From IMG/VR virus record IMGVR_UViG_3300029908_000059, positions 1 to 40,852 of that record: a DNA stretch of 40,852 nucleotides. One strand, written 5' to 3'. Under the pieces are notes generated by a model. The model was not told the origin of the DNA, did no database searches, and was given only the letters and a program-made list of their open reading frames with translations. The position numbers were made by a program, and so were the translations under genes. Source of the stretch: a virus. This document shows, piece after piece, positions 1-6,347 of the stretch (position 1 is its first letter; each line of letters opens with the position of its first letter).

Positions 1-95
1 TAAGTTTCCTCTTGGCTGAGAATAATAGGTGCACCTGATTCATCAGCAACATTCGTGATGAGTTCGCCCCGTGAGTTTAATACGTGTTTCAACAT
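1..95 (-). CDS. Probable major capsid protein, N-terminal fragment
   Basis: Only the first 31 codons are inside the window; the gene runs off the left edge. The start is the ATG at 95-93, preceded on the minus strand by AAAGGAAAG at a normal distance. The visible peptide begins MLKHVLNSRGELI and contains no diagnostic motif. The capsid assignment rests on position: it follows the terminase, portal, MuF-like protein, DUF2213-like protein and cement protein in the order usual for this phage type. The alternative is another head protein. Confidence 0.55.
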   Translation of the reverse strand, partial: MLKHVLNSRGELITNVADESGAPIILSQEET

Positions 96-123
96 AAATG
101 TCGCTTTCCTTTTAAAATATTAA

Positions 124-987
124 TTAAGCTTGAGTGTAAGTGATATTGAACTGAATCGAAGTGCCGCCAGCAGAAGCCGTTCCGTTATTAACAACCTTCA
201 AGCCATCACCAGATCCAAGCGGCCCACCAAATCCAACACCAAGCGTGGTGTTAGATGAATTCGGCGTAAGAATTGCGCCGTTTGTTAGTCCAGCCTCTGC
301 AATGGTTGTAACTGCAACAGGAGTTGCATTGGTAGATTCAAGCTCAACACTGGTACCAGTGGTGAATGCACCCGTAACTTGCGCTACATAATTAGTAACA
401 GTAATTTTCTTACCAGTAATACCGGGAATCAAAGTGAGGCCAGCATTAATTTGAGCAAGCGTTGCGACAAAAGATGCGTTCTTAATTGTGCTAGAAGTAT
501 TCGAACCACTTAACTGCGGTGAACGAATCAACACGCGGATAAGGTCACCAGCGTTAATTGCCGCATCATAAGCATAGCCAACGATGGGATTTACACCTTG
601 CCATGCGAGAACGGTATTGGCCGTTGCATTATATTCAACAGGGCCAAAACGATTGATACCAACCGTGGTGGAATCGGAAGTCATATACATGCAGGCACCA
701 TCAAGCGCCAACTCAATGCGAGCATTTGTAGGTGCATTGATATCTTTGATGTTGCGAACAACAAAACCAAGCGCAGGAACAGAGCCATTAGTCAGAGCAA
801 TTACGGGCGGAACACCATCATAATTGGTGCTTGGAGTTGTTGCATCACCAGCTACAGCTTGACCAGCGATAAGCGCAGTTGCCTGATTGGCAGAAACGCG
901 TGCGGACACCACAGAACCAACAAAGGACAAGTCCATCTGACCCTGTACAGGAGTTTGCGCAAATGAGTTAATATTCGGATTTACCAT
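124..987 (-). CDS. Putative capsid cement/decoration protein
   Basis: A 287-residue protein, low in Cys and rich in Ala, Thr, Gly and Val, with a beta-rich pattern. The first 155 residues (GQAVAG, GFVVRNIKD, NPIVGYAYDAAINAGD, IRVLI) follow the rhythm of phage structural cement proteins. The second half is an extra beta-rich domain (around residues 165-287) containing LIPGITGKKITV. A good AGGAG ribosome site precedes the ATG at 987. It sits between the DUF2213-like protein and the probable capsid gene, where decoration proteins are normally found. The role is inferred from position and general character; no catalytic motif is present. Confidence 0.55.
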   Translation of the reverse strand: MVNPNINSFAQTPVQGQMDLSFVGSVVSARVSANQATALIAGQAVAGDATTPSTNYDGVPPVIALTNGSVPALGFVVRNIKDINAPTNARIELALDGACMYMTSDSTTVGINRFGPVEYNATANTVLAWQGVNPIVGYAYDAAINAGDLIRVLIRSPQLSGSNTSSTIKNASFVATLAQINAGLTLIPGITGKKITVTNYVAQVTGAFTTGTSVELESTNATPVAVTTIAEAGLTNGAILTPNSSNTTLGVGFGGPLGSGDGLKVVNNGTASAGGTSIQFNITYTQA

Positions 988-1020
988 GTAGAGTTCTCCT
1001 GAATTATGATGTTAAGTTAA

Positions 1021-2115
1021 TTATTTGCCAGAACCGTAGCGCTTCTTGCCGCGAGCTATCTGATCGATAGAGGTAACAACGAGAGGTGCTTTTTCAGCCT
1101 GTTGGGCTTTCAAATGCGCATTACGAAGCTCATCGAAGTAAGTATTATCGACTTCTTTTGTCGAATTTTTCTTTTCCTTCTTTTCTGCGTCTTCGTCCTC
1201 GTCTTCTTCCTTTTCGTTTTTCTTTACGTTCTTTTTGACATTCTTCTTCATCTTCTTATTTTTCTTGTCGTCGCCCACCTCATCATCGGTTTCGTCAACT
1301 TCATCTTCATCGCCATCTTTGGCTTCAGCAAAAGAATCGTCTTCGGACTTATTCTTCTTTTCCTTTTTGTTGAGCTTGCAATATTTGTTTACAAGTTCAT
1401 CGAGCGGCATTTCTTCGCCAGCAACGTTCACCATCTGTTTTTTGTTCTGCTTCTCGGCTGTGAGAGCGTTTACCATCTCACTAACCTTAACGGTGGTACC
1501 GTCAGGAAGTTCGGCCATTGTATCTGCGTCAATGGTGGAAACTTCTTCTTTTTTTAACTTAAAAAACTTCATGATGGCACTCCCTTTTGAGTTTGAATTC
1601 TGTAATTCCGATAGCTTACTTTTTAGATTTTCCTGATAATTTTTAAACTCATCAGGAGAAAATATCTTCGCTCCTTCATATCGCGGATCGGGGACAATTG
1701 CAAGGTGCGTAAATTCTCCGTTAATGACTTCACGATCATATTTGCAATTATTTTTCGTTCCGCCCGGCCCAAATTCTGTCGGAGCATATGCGTTCGATAC
1801 AGCCCAGCCCTCGTCTATAGCCTTATGAGCTTTATCATCAATTGCGAGAAATTTAAACCAACCCCATCCATCAAGTTCATTGTAAAAACTATCTGTAATG
1901 TATCCATCAGCCTGTGATTTAATATCCTTCAGACTTACATTTTGATGATTTATGTAAACGGGCTTGCCCACACCAGTCTTTAAAAGATTCACCATTCCAC
2001 GATGATCAACAAGTATGGTTTCATCTTCATACTTAGCCGTTCCCGGTTGCATATGCTTGCAATAAAATACTTTCGGAAACTGACTGGCGTTTGTTTTTTC
2101 GGTCATGTTTGCCAT
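1021..2115 (-). CDS. DUF2213-like capsid scaffold/maturation protease
   Basis: The N-terminal 160 residues resemble the DUF2213 phage family: GKPVYINHQ around residue 50, GWAVSNAYAPTEFGPGG around 105-120, FTHLAIVPDPRYEGA around 135-150. They are followed by a long, highly charged Lys/Glu/Asp tail (about residues 245-330), as in fused scaffolding regions. In head assembly this protein would scaffold and perhaps cleave the capsid precursor. Either ATG 2115 or ATG 2106 could start it; neither has a clear Shine-Dalgarno. The gene follows directly after a strong terminator, so it needs its own promoter, which I could not place with confidence. The protease activity is inferred, since I cannot name its catalytic residues. 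Confidence 0.7.
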   Translation of the reverse strand: MANMTEKTNASQFPKVFYCKHMQPGTAKYEDETILVDHRGMVNLLKTGVGKPVYINHQNVSLKDIKSQADGYITDSFYNELDGWGWFKFLAIDDKAHKAIDEGWAVSNAYAPTEFGPGGTKNNCKYDREVINGEFTHLAIVPDPRYEGAKIFSPDEFKNYQENLKSKLSELQNSNSKGSAIMKFFKLKKEEVSTIDADTMAELPDGTTVKVSEMVNALTAEKQNKKQMVNVAGEEMPLDELVNKYCKLNKKEKKNKSEDDSFAEAKDGDEDEVDETDDEVGDDKKNKKMKKNVKKNVKKNEKEEDEDEDAEKKEKKNSTKEVDNTYFDELRNAHLKAQQAEKAPLVVTSIDQIARGKKRYGSGK

Positions 2116-2144
2116 TATCGCATAAAGTTAATATTCGCACAAAC

Positions 2145-2183
2145 CAAAAAAAATGGCCTGTTCATTGGGAAAAACAGGCCATT
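2145..2183 (-). terminator. Rho-independent terminator after the tRNA
   Basis: A perfect 11-bp inverted repeat, AATGGCCTGTT (2152-2162) and AACAGGCCATT (2173-2183), with a 10-nt loop. Read on the minus strand it is followed by a run of T (A-run at 2145-2153 on the plus strand). It ends transcription from the MuF gene and tRNA before the DUF2213-like gene. Confidence 0.85.
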
Positions 2184-2203
2184 AAAAACAATGGAGGGCA
2201 ATG

Positions 2204-2277
2204 TGGTTGCGCAGAAAGGAATTGCACCCTTGTCTCTAGGTTATGAGCCTAGCGTGAAACTGCTTCACTACCGCGCA
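2204..2277 (-). tRNA. tRNA-Met (anticodon CAT)
   Basis: A complete 74-nt cloverleaf can be folded by eye on the minus strand: acceptor TGCGCGG/CTGCGCA (one G-T pair), D stem GTGA/TCAC, anticodon stem CTAGG/CCTAG with loop CTCATAA, four-base variable loop AGAC, T stem AAGGG/CCTTT with loop TGCAATT, then A and an encoded CCA. The CAT anticodon can mean elongator Met, initiator Met or lysidine-modified Ile2. The D loop (AGCAGTT) lacks the usual GG pair. The tRNA sits just downstream of the intein-bearing MuF gene. Confidence 0.88.
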
Positions 2278-2289
2278 GCATTTTACATA

Positions 2290-4128
2290 TCACCGAATGA
2301 CTGGAATTGCAACACACCTACAGTTTGACACAATGGCACTTGTTGCTGTATAGTATCCAATATCAACTTGGAGATTATAAATATGGCCAATATAAAGAGC
2401 GCTTCTAACGCTAATAACTCTATCAAGCGTGGTGGCCATAACAGATTGCAATTCGATGTGAAACCCATCATCGATGCTTATATCTCTGGTGAAAGTGAAC
2501 TTTCCATCTCTAAGCGTACCGGCCTTGAACGTGTTGTTATCCGCCGAAGGCTTATTGAAAATGGTGTTGCCATCAGAAGCATTTCTGAGGCTAACAAAAT
2601 TAGAATGAGTAAGCTTACCTTTGAAGAAAGATGCAAACTTACTGAGGCGTCGCACAAAGGATGCAAAGCTATACCAAAATCCAAAAGAACAAAGATGCTC
2701 GAAAAATCTGCTAATGCACATTGCAAAAAAATCGGAGAGGGAGAGCAAGAGGTTATTGATGCTATTTCTTTGCTTAATATCCCCATAAAATCCCAAGTTG
2801 CGTGTGGCGTCTATAATATCGATATTACGTGTGGAACCGTCGCCGTGGAAATCTACAAGATGCCCCGCAGCAGTGTTGAAAAGAAAAGATTCCCGCAAAG
2901 ATTTAAATATCTCTCGGATAGAGGTTTCACCCTGATTTGCGTCTGTTTCACTAGAATTGAGCAACTCTTGGGGAATCTTAATGATGTAGTCAGACTCATT
3001 GATTTTACTTATAGGCTTCCAACCACTGACCGTAAGCATAGGATGATTAGGTGTGGCTCTAATCGTTTCTCCCGATTCAAGAATGATCTGGGTCAATTCT
3101 CCGCAATACCAGCGGCGGAAACATTTTTCTATTCTACCGAAAATATTAATCCGTGAGTTACCGGGAAAACAATTCCAATCCTCACCCGGATTATTTCGCG
3201 CACCTGTTTTCTGATCTGTTATAGGTGGGTTATCCCATCTAAACACTTTACCATTAAGCTTGCGATGATCAGGACGCTCACGCGCATCATTAGCTCCGCT
3301 CCACCTATATTCCTCAATGCCCATATCCTTGTAACGACTCTCTTGAAACTTAGACATAAGTAATGCTGTTTCTTGCCGAGCGAGGAATTTAGCCTTGCGT
3401 TGCGATACACCATAGTTTTCCGAAATCATTTTTACTAAGCTCTGCGCACGACCACCATCTAAAATATGCGTTTGAATGGACTGTCTTAAGCTCAATATAT
3501 TGTCCTGCGACCATTTCTTAATGTATAAATCAAGGTTATCGCTCCACTCCTCAGCTATTTTCTCTTTCATTGCATCGGTCAATTGCGCCTCAATTACTAG
3601 TTTTGAACGCGCCGTGGCGGGTGCATCAGTGGGATTTGTTTCACCCTTTGGTATGGTTTTCTGTAAATCACTCTCCATAGATGAAAGGGTTTTTTCATAA
3701 GACCTCGTAGTTTGTGAAATCAAATCAACATTATCAATATCAACATTATCTAGTGTATTCAATAGCTTATCGCACAATCTATTGTAACGCGCATCCGCCG
3801 TTGCCTGCGCAAACTTCACATCTGAGGGTACATGGCTTTGCTCTAATCTCCATGTGCGCGTGCTTTTTTTAAACGTCGCGCCGATGCGCATAAGCTCTTT
3901 AGTTATCTTGGCACTGTATTGACCATAGAACTCACCATTTTGATACCACACATTGCCCATAGCAATAGCATCGAGCAACGCATTCGCGCTGTTTTTGAAC
4001 TCTTTCATGCGCGTGCCTAGCGATTCAAATACAGGCTGATAAATAAGACGGTCAAATATGCGCTGAATTTCTTTTTCAATTTCGCTATAGTAATGCTCTT
4101 TGACTATAAGGGGAGGGAGTTGGAGCAT
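2290..4128 (-). CDS. MuF-like phage head morphogenesis protein interrupted by an intein
   Basis: 612-residue precursor. Residues 1-319 and 603-612 form the MuF/SPP1 gp7-like minor head protein, seen in RKAKFLARQETALLMSKFQE, RPDHRKLNGKVFRWD and the family's C-terminal motif NPGEDWN + CRCVAIPV. Residues Cys320-Asn602 are an intein inserted between the N and C of that motif. Splicing would give a 329-residue protein of normal family size. I chose ATG 4128 because AGGGGG lies 8 nt upstream; a GTG at 4137 is less likely. It overlaps the preceding small Cys-rich gene and follows the portal gene, the usual site. The head-assembly role comes from the family; splicing is predicted, not shown. Confidence 0.85.
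   Translation of the reverse strand: MLQLPPLIVKEHYYSEIEKEIQRIFDRLIYQPVFESLGTRMKEFKNSANALLDAIAMGNVWYQNGEFYGQYSAKITKELMRIGATFKKSTRTWRLEQSHVPSDVKFAQATADARYNRLCDKLLNTLDNVDIDNVDLISQTTRSYEKTLSSMESDLQKTIPKGETNPTDAPATARSKLVIEAQLTDAMKEKIAEEWSDNLDLYIKKWSQDNILSLRQSIQTHILDGGRAQSLVKMISENYGVSQRKAKFLARQETALLMSKFQESRYKDMGIEEYRWSGANDARERPDHRKLNGKVFRWDNPPITDQKTGARNNPGEDWNCFPGNSRINIFGRIEKCFRRWYCGELTQIILESGETIRATPNHPMLTVSGWKPISKINESDYIIKIPQELLNSSETDANQGETSIREIFKSLRESFLFNTAAGHLVDFHGDGSTRNIDIIDATRNLGFYGDIKQRNSINNLLLSLSDFFAMCISRFFEHLCSFGFWYSFASFVRRLSKFASFFKGKLTHSNFVSLRNASDGNTIFNKPSADNNTFKAGTLRDGKFTFTRDISIDDGFHIELQSVMATTLDRVISVRSALYIGHIYNLQVDIGYYTATSAIVSNCRCVAIPVIR
2325..2354 (+). promoter_or_regulatory. Sigma70-like promoter for the antisense endonuclease ORF
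   Basis: TTGACA (2325-2330), 18-nt spacer, TATAGT (2349-2354). It lies 28 nt upstream of the ATG at 2383 and is wholly inside intein coding DNA. The -35 hexamer lies over the last codons of the intein (Val-Ser-Asn), exactly at the C-terminal splice junction. Confidence 0.6.
2383..3156 (+). CDS. Putative Vsr/EDxHD-type homing endonuclease, antisense inside the intein
   Basis: 257 residues from ATG 2383. GGAG (2370-2373) lies 9 nt upstream; a TTG at 2368 in the same frame is less likely. Residues about 20-65 form a resolvase-like helix-turn-helix (SELSISKRTGLERVVIRRRL, then NGVAIRS). Residues about 118-205 look like a PD-(D/E)XK/Vsr-like nuclease core: an acidic GEGEQEVI, GVYNIDI with Asp147, VAVEI with Glu156, then a basic RFPQRFKYLSDRGFTLI segment. 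This is the arrangement of free-standing Vsr-like (EDxHD) phage homing endonucleases. The His of that motif is not obvious. The whole ORF lies within intein DNA, in codon register with it. Expression and activity are inferred. Confidence 0.72.
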   Translation: MANIKSASNANNSIKRGGHNRLQFDVKPIIDAYISGESELSISKRTGLERVVIRRRLIENGVAIRSISEANKIRMSKLTFEERCKLTEASHKGCKAIPKSKRTKMLEKSANAHCKKIGEGEQEVIDAISLLNIPIKSQVACGVYNIDITCGTVAVEIYKMPRSSVEKKRFPQRFKYLSDRGFTLICVCFTRIEQLLGNLNDVVRLIDFTYRLPTTDRKHRMIRCGSNRFSRFKNDLGQFSAIPAAETFFYSTENINP

Positions 4129-4268
4129 GGCATGCACCCCCTTTCGGTCAATATAACAAAGTAGCTTTTATAAAATTCGCGCTTAATACCGTCATAGCAA
4201 TCTTGGCAAGTGCTATAAGGATCAATTAATTTCTTCTTTTCTTCCTCGCAACATGCACACTTCATCAT
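4104..4268 (-). CDS. Small Cys-rich protein between portal and MuF genes
   Basis: 54 residues beginning MMKCACCEEEKKK, with Cys pairs (CACC and CQDC) spaced like a small zinc-binding knuckle, and further Cys near the end. Its ATG overlaps the portal stop (ATGA), which suggests translational coupling, and its 3' end overlaps the MuF start by 25 nt. The tight fit in the operon supports a real gene. No function recognised. Confidence 0.6.
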   Translation of the reverse strand: MMKCACCEEEKKKLIDPYSTCQDCYDGIKREFYKSYFVILTERGCMPCSNSLPL

Positions 4269-5677
4269 GCCTCGCTTGGAGTTTGTTTCCCCGATTTACC
4301 TGAAGCTGGTTTAACATCGTCATTCATTCCAGTGCCAATAGGTGGTTGCGCAGGCGCGTTAATATCCACCTCGACACCCAGCAATGAATCCTTATTGATA
4401 GCCTCTTTGGCTTCCTTATCCATAACAAGACCAGAATTGTAACCTGCCATAACGCGGTTGAATTGTGAGTCTTTGACTTCTTCTTCCTCTTTGGCATTGA
4501 GAATGCGCAACGGATTCCACGCAATTTGTAAATCACTTGGAACAAAACCAAATAGTTTCTGGCAGCAAATACCCACTACATCAGCAACCAAAAACTTGTT
4601 CTTCCTGCGCACTTCACCTTCGATCATGCTGTTATAGTTTTCAATATCATCTTCACCGCTATTAAAGCCTGCACTACTTATGCCAAATAGTTTAGTCATC
4701 GGCATTTTCAAATCAGCAGCCAAGCCCTGACGAATCTGCAAAAGGATTTCACCAAGTCCCGTAAAGCTGATTTGCTTTTGAATATAATCGTCGCCCGCGT
4801 CCATAGTAAGCGCATGATTATAATTCTTAATTTGATTTGCCATTTGAATGCGCTTAGCAACCGCACCTGTTCCGCCCTTACTTACGAGCGCCTCATTGTA
4901 ACCTTTGATTTTATATACATCGACTTTCGCTTCATCGAGTAATTCAAACACAACATCTTGATTTTTAAGATATTGATTCAATGAACGCACTAAACGCTCT
5001 AACTCGCTCATACCCCACCCACGCAAGCGTGGTCTAATAAATGAAGGCGCTTTTTTGCCCATGATCTTCAATACACGGCTTTTGTGAACCTTAATGCCAT
5101 AGTAATCATAGAAATCGCCATAAGCCTCACCCAAAGCACCGCCCACCACAAGCGTTCCCATGGTGTTCTGCACATCGTAATAAAGCTCCCACATATCGAC
5201 ATCACGAAATTCTAATGGCGTGTCATTTCCTATTTTAGCCACATTGAGCGGTGTTGCAGGGTTTTGATTAGTCACCACCATTACAGCGCCACCACCATAG
5301 AGCCTTCCCCATTTAATGGCCTGCATCATATTGCCAATGACTTCATTGCGTTCGCAATATACGTCTAGCAATTCCAATTCATCGGCGCTTAATTGTGATG
5401 TCTTTATCTCGAAGCCAGCACGAAAAGCATCATCCACAGGCTGATCCACAAGAGTTTGCACAATTCCGTGCTCAGCATAAAGCTGCGATAATAGTTGACG
5501 TAAATTCGATATGAGATACCAGCGATTGTTATTAAACAAACCATCAGACTGACTAATTTCAGGGCCAAAACTTCCATACCCACCCCATCCATTAATTGTA
5601 TCGCAAAGAGAATTGAGAGAATTAACCACCACTTCCGCGTTGATAATGTCTTGCTCGGTTTGAATCATTTCGACCAT
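4265..5677 (-). CDS. Phage portal protein (DUF1073-like)
   Basis: 470 residues. The N-terminal half matches the DUF1073/Phage_portal_3 type: LYAEHGIVQTLVDQPVDDAF around residues 68-87, IKWGRLYGGGAVMVV around 122-136, RVLKIMGKKAPSF around 200-212. Later, MPMTKLFGISSAGFNSGEDD (about 320-340) is the typical family segment. The portal forms the dodecameric ring through which the terminase pumps DNA. It lies between the HNH gene and the MuF gene. Pfam now relates DUF1073 to the N-terminal part of Acb1 anti-CBASS proteins, but I see no added phosphodiesterase domain here. Confidence 0.85.
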   Translation of the reverse strand: MVEMIQTEQDIINAEVVVNSLNSLCDTINGWGGYGSFGPEISQSDGLFNNNRWYLISNLRQLLSQLYAEHGIVQTLVDQPVDDAFRAGFEIKTSQLSADELELLDVYCERNEVIGNMMQAIKWGRLYGGGAVMVVTNQNPATPLNVAKIGNDTPLEFRDVDMWELYYDVQNTMGTLVVGGALGEAYGDFYDYYGIKVHKSRVLKIMGKKAPSFIRPRLRGWGMSELERLVRSLNQYLKNQDVVFELLDEAKVDVYKIKGYNEALVSKGGTGAVAKRIQMANQIKNYNHALTMDAGDDYIQKQISFTGLGEILLQIRQGLAADLKMPMTKLFGISSAGFNSGEDDIENYNSMIEGEVRRKNKFLVADVVGICCQKLFGFVPSDLQIAWNPLRILNAKEEEEVKDSQFNRVMAGYNSGLVMDKEAKEAINKDSLLGVEVDINAPAQPPIGTGMNDDVKPASGKSGKQTPSEA

Positions 5678-5680
5678 AAA

Positions 5681-6325
5681 TTACCGTTTCTTTGGCGTTT
5701 TTAACGCTTCCATAATATCCCAGCCCAATCGAAGTCTATCATAAACTAGGGATGGTTTTATACCATAAATTTCTGCCGCCTCAGAAATAGCCATATTCTT
5801 TCCATCAATTTCGACAAGAGTAACTCCACGTTTATTTCTATTTTGCTCCTTCGCCGTAGCCCATCGACAGTTTCCTGGCTCATAATTTCCATCGTTGTTT
5901 GGCCATCTATCTATGCTATGATTTCTTGATGGTCTTTTGCCCATATCTTCAAAAAAGTTTTCAAAAGACAACCACCTTTTGCATACAGCTATATTTCTCC
6001 CACCATAAAGATAATAGTTAGGCGCATTGGGATTTAAACATCTCTGCTTCATGGAATTCCACGTTATATAAGTAGGAGTGCTTAACATTGAATGCTTTGT
6101 TACCGCATCCTTCTGGGCGCACCCACAGCTAGTGGTTTTTCCTCTTCTTATACTACTTGCTCTTGTAATAATTACATTTCCACAGACGCATTTACATTCC
6201 CATAAACTGTTACACTTACCATCATTCCCAGCATAATTAATAACAGTAAGAAGGCCATATACATGCCCGATTCTATTTACAAAGGTTTTTACAAGAGGAA
6301 TTTTATGCATAATCCCCCATACCAT
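5681..6325 (-). CDS. HNH-type free-standing homing endonuclease
   Basis: 214 residues. A Cys-rich knuckle (WECKCVCGN at about residue 43, SCGCAQKD about 66) is followed by the HNH-like core (HSIDRWPNNDGNYEPGNCRW, about 135-155) and KEQNRNKR. The C-terminus has a NUMOD-like DNA-binding segment (MAISEAAEIYGIKPSLVYDR). Such proteins nick or cut intron-less or intein-less alleles and spread between phages. It is inserted between large terminase and portal, and its stop lies 3 nt before the portal start. ATG 6325 or ATG 6310 could start it. It is co-oriented with the structural genes, unlike the antisense endonuclease at 2383. Confidence 0.82.
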   Translation of the reverse strand: MVWGIMHKIPLVKTFVNRIGHVYGLLTVINYAGNDGKCNSLWECKCVCGNVIITRASSIRRGKTTSCGCAQKDAVTKHSMLSTPTYITWNSMKQRCLNPNAPNYYLYGGRNIAVCKRWLSFENFFEDMGKRPSRNHSIDRWPNNDGNYEPGNCRWATAKEQNRNKRGVTLVEIDGKNMAISEAAEIYGIKPSLVYDRLRLGWDIMEALKTPKKR

Positions 6326-6347
6326 AAATTCTTTAATACATCAACTA

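Larger units (their letters stand above)
2323..3171 (-). other. Intein (Hint domain) within the MuF-like protein
   Basis: 283 residues from Cys1 (codon 3169-3171) to Asn283 (codon 2323-2325), with Cys as the +1 extein residue. N-terminal splicing block: CFPGNSRINI. Block B: ATPNHPML with Thr40 and His43. C-terminal blocks: GHIYNLQVDIGYYTATSAI, then VSN before the +1 Cys. The usual penultimate His is replaced by Ser. Between the splicing blocks is a DFHGDG motif (residues 426-431 of the precursor) and about 110 residues with no LAGLIDADG or HNH nuclease motif. The nuclease instead appears to be encoded on the other strand of the same DNA. Confidence 0.88.

Noticed and set aside
1102-1636. Long plus-strand open frames opposite the scaffold gene
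   Set aside because: They are the antisense of the Lys/Glu/Asp-rich tail, which reads as Phe/Leu/Ser-rich low-complexity sequence, with no ribosome site or promoter. This contrasts with the structured antisense ORF in the intein.
4265-5677. Possible Acb1-type anti-CBASS function for the portal gene
   Set aside because: The relation is only through the shared DUF1073/Acb1 family name; I see no phosphodiesterase motif, and the gene position and length fit a portal.
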